A stretch of DNA of 64,000 nucleotides from contig CALOBV010000024.1 of NCBI GenBank assembly GCA_942491535.1, positions 248,001 through 312,000 of the forward strand, in the 5' to 3' direction. Numbering within the stretch: the stretch's first letter is position 1; each line of letters begins with the position of its first letter. The DNA is from JAUVKT01 sp942491535. Its GTDB lineage: Bacteria; Bacteroidota; Bacteroidia; Bacteroidales; VadinHA17. Below the pieces are notes generated by a model. It was not told the origin of the DNA and made no database searches. It saw nothing but the letters and a program-made list of their open reading frames with translations. This document shows positions 60,501 to 64,000 of this stretch, one piece after another. A program made the position numbers and the translations under genes.

Positions 60501-61993
60501 GGTGCACTTATACCATCTGTAGAGAATTCTCCAACCTTGAATATCTGACCGCCAAGGGTATATTCATAAGCTACAGCCAGTACCTCATCGTTATTAAGAG
60601 CAACGTTAAGTGAGATATAACCAAGTTGCGTATTCACGCTAAATTCCCTCTCGGTCAGTTTCCTGGCATTTTCAATTTTTTCATAATCGCGACCAATCTG
60701 AAAATCAGGGTATAGAGGCTCAAACGTATCTGTAACTTTATCAACGTCGCGCATTCCCGAATAGGTAGTCTGGAGCTGGTTATAAAGACCGTTGGTGCTG
60801 TTGCGAGGATAAATTCCATTGCCGGGAATCTCCTGGAAGGCAAATACCGGATTATAAATATTAGCCTGGCTCTCTGCAAGGTCCATAAGCGCGACAATAT
60901 TCCTGGTTTCTTCAAAATTGCTTGTCTTATTGGTAACCCAGACTTCTATCCTCTCAATATTGATCCCGGAGCTAACAAGAGGAAGATTACTCATTGCCTG
61001 GTCGTATGTGTCGTGAAAATAATGACTCAGGAAAAAGTGCTTATTAGCCTCATATTCATCTGCATAAACCTCGTAATCACTAATCTGGGCACCTCCCTTT
61101 ACCTCTACGGTTGAAGATTCTCCTTTTTGCTGAGAAATAACAGATGTTACCGTCAGGCGTCCGAATTGCAATTCTGTTTTCAATCCGAAGAGACTATGAC
61201 TCCCGGTGATAAGGGTTCCTGTTAGCGGAAGGGTTACATCTCCTGCTTCTATTTTCTTAATTATTTCATCCTCCTTACCTGAGTATTCCAGTTTAGTGCG
61301 GTTCTCAAAGTCGAACATGGCTTCGGTATTATAGTTAATACCCAGCTGCATCTTATCGCCAATCGTACCCGTTACGTTCATCTGTATTTTTTCCTGGAAA
61401 TCGAAGGTTGGGATGGTCCTGAGTTTTTCAGATAAGGTCGGATTATCGGTCCTGGAAATATTTATCCCAAACACCAGTTCGGCCGAACCCTGAGGGATGA
61501 TATTGATGGTATTAGAGCCAAAAACCTTATCAAAAGCCTCGCCCCCAACCTGTATCTGCGGAATAAGAGAGCCCCTTTCTCCTGTCTCATCACCACTCAG
61601 TTTTGAGTGCCAGTAATCTCTCATAGATTTCTCAAACTGATACCTTCGGTACTCATCAGGACTCATATATACGGGGGTACGGTAATTCAGTTCACCAACC
61701 TTTTCATAAATGATATACTCATTCTTTTCAGGATCGTACTGTACTGAGGATTTTATATTTGATGGTTTACTCAGAAAGAGTGGTGATGTGGTTTCCGGCT
61801 CCCATGGATTGCCCTTATAATCCTTAAATGGGTAACGAAGATTTCTTGTTGTGTCCTGCCTGATAGTATCCTGTTGAAGGGCAGACAGCTCCATGGGCAA
61901 GTCCGATCCTGCCAATCTACCATTTATAGTGGCCAAGAGAAGAAAAGCAATAAAAAGAAATAGGCACCTGCTATATACTAATCCTGATCTCAA
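54545..61993 (-). CDS. sprA: Cell-surface protein SprA (type IX secretion translocon)
   Basis: A 2482-residue outer-membrane protein with a signal segment (CLFLFIAFLLLATINGRLAG). Length and repeated beta-strand pattern, LDLRQYRKLRMEVHGE-type blocks (here NLDIRQYRKLRMEVHGEA) and the final barrel (FVATTYRTSETNFGFSLKFTLVQ end) identify SprA/Sov, the large barrel through which T9SS cargo crosses the outer membrane and which supports gliding. It follows ruvA by 18 bases and lies next to gcvH, an order conserved in the phylum. It would export proteins with sorting domains like that of the 6500 gene. Confidence 0.95.
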   Translation of the reverse strand: MRSGLVYSRCLFLFIAFLLLATINGRLAGSDLPMELSALQQDTIRQDTTRNLRYPFKDYKGNPWEPETTSPLFLSKPSNIKSSVQYDPEKNEYIIYEKVGELNYRTPVYMSPDEYRRYQFEKSMRDYWHSKLSGDETGERGSLIPQIQVGGEAFDKVFGSNTINIIPQGSAELVFGINISRTDNPTLSEKLRTIPTFDFQEKIQMNVTGTIGDKMQLGINYNTEAMFDFENRTKLEYSGKEDEIIKKIEAGDVTLPLTGTLITGSHSLFGLKTELQFGRLTVTSVISQQKGESSTVEVKGGAQISDYEVYADEYEANKHFFLSHYFHDTYDQAMSNLPLVSSGINIERIEVWVTNKTSNFEETRNIVALMDLAESQANIYNPVFAFQEIPGNGIYPRNSTNGLYNQLQTTYSGMRDVDKVTDTFEPLYPDFQIGRDYEKIENARKLTEREFSVNTQLGYISLNVALNNDEVLAVAYEYTLGGQIFKVGEFSTDGISAPDALVLKLLKGTTLSPRLPTWDLMMKNIYALGAYQIEPGDFTLNILYQDDETGNSINYIPEDNLSELILLQVLGLDNLNSQNDRQGDGVFDYLEGLTIDPSKGRMMFPVVEPFGSYLRDKFSDPAIAEKYVFQELYDSTQTKAVQSAEKNKFMISGTYSSSSGSEIYLNALNIPQGGVKVTAGGVPLTENVDYTVDYNAGRVNIINAALIESQTPIQVSLESNQFFGFQTKTLLGTHLNYKVSDDFNIGATVLHLNERPYTQKVNFGEEPISNTILGLNTSYRAESQFLTKMVDALPLVQTKAPSRITFFGEFAHLIPGHSKAISSAGNSYIDDFEASEIPLDMKTYNAWVLASVPQGQDMLFPEARLNNDLASGYNRSKLSWYVIDPLFLRNGTTTPDHIKNNADMQSSHYVREIYENELFPFKESPSGIPTNLAVLNLAFYPEERGPYNFETSGSAYSSGLNPDGTLIDPDTRWGGIMREVLTSDFETANIQYIKFWLMDPFAEDPLMQGGDLYFNLGNISEDILRDSRKSFENGLPTSPELINIDTTSWGRIPTVQAVVNAFDNTANSRTYQDVGLDGLSNSDEQSFFNSYLADVSSVITNSTALQSIQDDPSNDDFHYFRGSDYDASQLPILDRYKQYNGMERNSPTSEMSRESYPTSGSTLPDMEDINRDNTLSETESYYQYRVSLRPEDMLVGSNFIVDEIEYTATLANGDKSAVKWYQFKIPIIDYEKSVGAISDFKSIRFMRMFMKGFNEQTILRFAKLDLVRAEWRKYNISFLEGGERLNIPEPNDGSFEISSVSIEENAGKEPVNYVLPPGFDRVIDPSNPQLQQLNEQSMVLRVFDLEDGDARAAFKNVNLDIRQYRKLRMEVHGEAIIGQPLLDDEVTVFIRIGSDYKGNFYEYELPLKLTSPGYYNKDTESDRAIVWPEDNSFNIDLSVFQDAKQERNRLMSEPGSTLSRSDVFIYPHENARVSVSGNPNLSNVRVIMIGIRNPIKTRDINNDDGIPKSAEIWVNELRLSDFNEDGGWAANARLQTRLADFGTFDIVGQTSTPGFGSLDTKVNERSKEQVFQYDLSSNIELGKFFPAESGVTIPVYVGYSESHIQPQYNPLDPDIEFKDALDNLEPSLRDSLKTIAEDYTRRKTVTVSNAGINKVKEKSYPWDISNFSVNYTFNELYKRNINTEINLEKNYRGGINYLYNTRPKNITPFKNVKLFRPKIFRIIRDANFYLIPRHVGFRTDLSRYYSEIKTRNINNPYIRIEPTFRKDFEWTRFYDIKYDLTKQLKFDFSATNISRIDEPLGGVDRDRYRDQYEVWKDSVLTNLRDFGRTTHYRHSININYNLPINKLPLMSWISSNVRYGANYDWLAGPVYPDSMNINLGNTIKNSNTGQITAQANFTNLYNMSEFLKNIDRNTRPGASQNRKKEFRTVTYARENVNFTGGRKKNIYHNLKTEDIDVKIKKPDGTELTGKTEIQSENKIVFTSNEDVEDATINIEGQVEIKRSPLIVIGEHFVRALMGVRNISATYQVDQGQVLPGYMPETKYGGLSDVNGVLAPGWGFISGYNDTEFFDRAMANGWLTTDTLLNTASLSTRNETFSIRSTVEPFPGMRIDITADRRFAQSISSYYRADRYGNFPDSLRNEMINGNFSISILSWGTAFEKIDEKNGYKSEAFEKFKANTLIISERRADDRQKEDPLYDPDVDPETGLPVEGPYRSGYGPTSSEVLIPAFIAAYAKKDPEKVTLDMFPSYLSMMPNWRINFDGLSRFDLVQKVFRSVNIAHQYRSSYIVGSYTTNLYFDDSENGISRIRDLNSNYIPQFELNVVTINEQFSPLINIDLNWKNSLTTRFEWKKNRTVTLNLANNQVADVRNNELIIGAGYRFDDVQVIVKTGGRQRALQSDLNLRLDFSIRDNKTISRKLIEDVNQPVAGQKIFAIRTTADYILSDRFNLQVFFDHNIRDPFVATTYRTSETNFGFSLKFTLVQ

Positions 61994-62011
61994 AAGCAGT
62001 TAGGTTCAGTT

Positions 62012-62593
62012 CTACAATATCTTCAACGCTAGCTTAATAAGTTGCTCTACGGTAAGCTCCTTTTCATCTTTTAAAAGTTTATCAAGAGCCTTTCCCACAG
62101 CATTCTTCGGAAACCCCAGCATTACTAATGCAGTAAACGCTTCATCCCTAATAGTATTGTCCCTGAAAGCAAATAAATCTGTACCATCAGATGCCTTGCC
62201 AATTTTGTCTTTCAGGTCAATAATTATTCTCTGTGCAGTTTTGGCTCCTATGCCCTTTATCCCCTTAAGCATATCTACATCTGACTCAAAAATTGCCTTC
62301 TCTATACCTGAAGGCTCGACAGACGACAACATCATTCTGGCTGTATTAGCTCCTACTCCCGATACCGAGAGCAACATTCTGAATATCTCCCTCTCATTAC
62401 TCGCTGCAAATCCATATAGTTGATGAGCATCTTCCCTGATAACTTCATGAATCAGGATTTTAATTTCTTCTTTGCCGTCAATCTGGCTGTAGGAATACAG
62501 GGATATATTAACAAAATACCCTATCCCGCCTGATTCCACCACAAGTGATGTTGGTGTTAAGCCCTTAACTTTCCCCTCAATATATTCTATCAT
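62012..62593 (-). CDS. ruvA: Holliday junction branch migration protein RuvA
   Basis: A 193-residue DNA-binding subunit of RuvABC. The OB-fold start MIEYIEGKVKGLTPTSLVVE, helix-hairpin-helices LLSVSGVGANTARMML and IKGIGAKTAQRIIIDLK, and the C-terminal domain III (ALVMLGFPKNAVGKALDKLL) are all present. It starts two bases after pdxA ends and precedes sprA. Confidence 0.97.
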   Translation of the reverse strand: MIEYIEGKVKGLTPTSLVVESGGIGYFVNISLYSYSQIDGKEEIKILIHEVIREDAHQLYGFAASNEREIFRMLLSVSGVGANTARMMLSSVEPSGIEKAIFESDVDMLKGIKGIGAKTAQRIIIDLKDKIGKASDGTDLFAFRDNTIRDEAFTALVMLGFPKNAVGKALDKLLKDEKELTVEQLIKLALKIL

Positions 62594-62595
62594 AT

Positions 62596-63699
62596 CTAAT
62601 CGTTTCCTTCTTCAATATCATCTGGTAAATCTTCGGTAGCCGTCCTTGTATCGACACTATACGATTTAAGCGGATCCTTGTTTATCTCAGCATAGGATCT
62701 CCTGTTATTGTATATGTCGCACGCCAGGAACATTGCACTTCTGAATGATTGCTCGGATGCCTCCCCCTTACCTGCGATATCGTAGGCAGTTCCATGGTTC
62801 GGAGACGTTCTGATTACCGGTAATCCTGCTGTATAATTCACTCCTGTATCAAAGGCGAGTGCCTTGAAGGGAATTAATCCCTGATCGTGATACATAGCAA
62901 GGACACCATCAAATTTAGTAAACGAGCCTGCTCCAAAAAATCCATCAGAAGGATAGGGTCCAAAGGCAAGTATATCATCCTTACCAGCCATTTCTATAGC
63001 CGGGATAATTATATCCTCCTCTTCCTTACCCAGCAATCCATCGTCGCCAGCATGTGGATTAACACCCAGAACTGCAATCCTTGGCTTCCGCACTCCGAAA
63101 TCTACCATCAGGGAATTATTCATAATTCTCAGCTTCGATAATATCAGGTCTGCGCTGAGTGATGATGATACTTCACTTAGAGGAATATGACCTGTAACAA
63201 CACCAATCTTCATGTTTTCGCTCACCATAATCATAAGTACCTCATCTACATTGAAACGACTTTTAAGGAACTCGGTATGACCGGTAAAAGGGAACTGCTC
63301 TGATTGCGAGGTATGCTTATTAATAGGAGCCGTTACGAGTACATCAATCTTATTCTCTGCAAGGTCGTCTGCTGCCATCTTCAATGATAATACAGCAGAT
63401 TCTCCAGCCAGGCTTGTTGCTTTACCCAGTTCAACCCTTACCTCATCATCGAGGCAGTTTAAGATATGAGCCCGCTTCGGTGTAATTTCATCAATACTCT
63501 TAATTGTATTAAAGCTGAAGTTAGTAATATTCAAGGCCTTCCTGTGATAGGCTGCAACCTTGGGTGATCCATATATAATTGGCACACAGTCATCAACGAT
63601 CCTGCTATCCATTAAAGTTTTAATAATAACTTCATAACCAATACCATTGATATCGCCATGTGATATTCCTATTTTGATACCATTCATATTATTATTCAT
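62596..63699 (-). CDS. pdxA: 4-hydroxythreonine-4-phosphate dehydrogenase
   Basis: A 367-residue enzyme of pyridoxal phosphate synthesis. Signatures: SHGDINGIGYEVIIKTL (Bacteroidota form of GDPAGIGPE), VTAPINKHTSQSEQFPFTGHTEF with a metal His, GVNPHAGDDGLLGKEE and MYHDQGLIPFK. The start could also be M5 (63687). It lies 11 bases downstream of the aminopeptidase gene and two bases upstream of ruvA. Confidence 0.96.
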   Translation of the reverse strand: MNNNMNGIKIGISHGDINGIGYEVIIKTLMDSRIVDDCVPIIYGSPKVAAYHRKALNITNFSFNTIKSIDEITPKRAHILNCLDDEVRVELGKATSLAGESAVLSLKMAADDLAENKIDVLVTAPINKHTSQSEQFPFTGHTEFLKSRFNVDEVLMIMVSENMKIGVVTGHIPLSEVSSSLSADLILSKLRIMNNSLMVDFGVRKPRIAVLGVNPHAGDDGLLGKEEEDIIIPAIEMAGKDDILAFGPYPSDGFFGAGSFTKFDGVLAMYHDQGLIPFKALAFDTGVNYTAGLPVIRTSPNHGTAYDIAGKGEASEQSFRSAMFLACDIYNNRRSYAEINKDPLKSYSVDTRTATEDLPDDIEEGND

Positions 63700-63710
63700 T
63701 TTTTGTCTGT

Positions 63711-64000
63711 TTAGATTTTAAGTTCTGAACCGGACAGAATACGTAAAAATTCAGATAAAATTCTTACTCCTGATCCCGTTCCTCCCTTGGGCCTGTAATG
63801 ATCAGTCTTCTTCAACATTGCCGTTCCGGCAATATCAAGATGCAAAAAAGGAGATATAGTAAAGTTTTCCAAAAACTTACCTGCCGTTATTGCCCCGGCT
63901 TCCCGTCCGCCAATATTTTTAAGGTCTGCAATATCTGATTTGAGTAAGTCGCCAAAGTCATCCCAGAAAGGCAGGGGAGCAACTCTTTCATGAACCTTAT
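63711..64000 (-). CDS. Leucyl aminopeptidase (M17), C-terminal part
   Basis: The gene runs off the right edge; about 95 codons are in the window with the stop at 63711-63713. DLKNIGGREAGAITAGKFL, LHLDIAGTAML and YRPKGGTGSGVRILSEFL match the C-terminal end of M17 metallo-aminopeptidases, in which the IAGTA and GGTGSGVR-type (family GATGxGVR) blocks close the fold. These cytoplasmic enzymes trim N-terminal residues from peptides. It is first in line with pdxA, ruvA and sprA. Confidence 0.9.
   Translation of the reverse strand, partial: KVHERVAPLPFWDDFGDLLKSDIADLKNIGGREAGAITAGKFLENFTISPFLHLDIAGTAMLKKTDHYRPKGGTGSGVRILSEFLRILSGSELKI

Overview
The window is chromosomal DNA of a Bacteroidota bacterium, most likely a free-living member of the Bacteroidales/Marinilabiliales side of the phylum. 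The evidence is the gene content: an LpxC-FabZ fusion, SprA (type IX secretion translocon) next to ruvA and gcvH, a short protein made almost only of a T9SS-type C-terminal domain, a TonB receptor with a carboxypeptidase-like N-terminal domain, DUF3078 and GSCFA proteins, and promoters of the phylum-specific type (TTG/TTTG, about 19-20 bases, TAnnTTTG). No rRNA, tRNA or CRISPR array was seen. The sequence is moderately AT-rich and densely coding.

Layout. 1-5.6 kb: the 3' end of cstA, then on the minus strand groL, groS, secG, a TPR-like protein, lptE and a sigma-54 activator without a receiver domain. 5.7-17.3 kb: kdsB, a T9SS CTD mini-protein, a TonB receptor/lipoprotein pair, GSCFA and lipase-like hydrolases, two ECF sigma factors (one leading a three-gene operon), YjbQ, an MscS channel and a DUF3078 protein. 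17.3-24 kb: the suf iron-sulfur operon (sufB, sufC, sufD, sufS, sufE, a DUF59 protein) ending in queG. 24-27.7 kb: an accessory stretch with two genes broken by single-base lesions (MuiA-like, YccF-like), a solo IS200/RAYT-type transposase bounded by three-hairpin inverted ends, dispersed REP-like repeats and low-complexity arrays. 27.7-33.4 kb: a ThiL-like protein lacking the family's catalytic aspartates, then lipid A genes lpxA, lpxC-fabZ and lpxD and an HD hydrolase.

33.5-49 kb is the most unusual region: seven same-strand genes for an ABC ATPase, a 1144-residue ABC permease fused to a large exported M1-peptidase-like/golvesin-like region, a TolC protein, a membrane-fusion lipoprotein, an RND pump, a second RND pump fused in frame to extra membrane helices and a complete ABC ATPase domain (1575 residues), and a small ABC-2 permease. 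The two ABC ATPase modules are close paralogues. The locus looks like a combined RND-ABC envelope export machine; its substrate cannot be read from the sequence.

49-64 kb is housekeeping: rimP-nusA-infB behind a strong consensus promoter and a leader hairpin, then on the minus strand gcvH, the giant sprA, ruvA, pdxA and the 3' end of an M17 leucyl aminopeptidase. Throughout, gaps between genes are often filled with degenerate 7-10 base repeats built from a few words such as CTTTTGT and CCTTAG.
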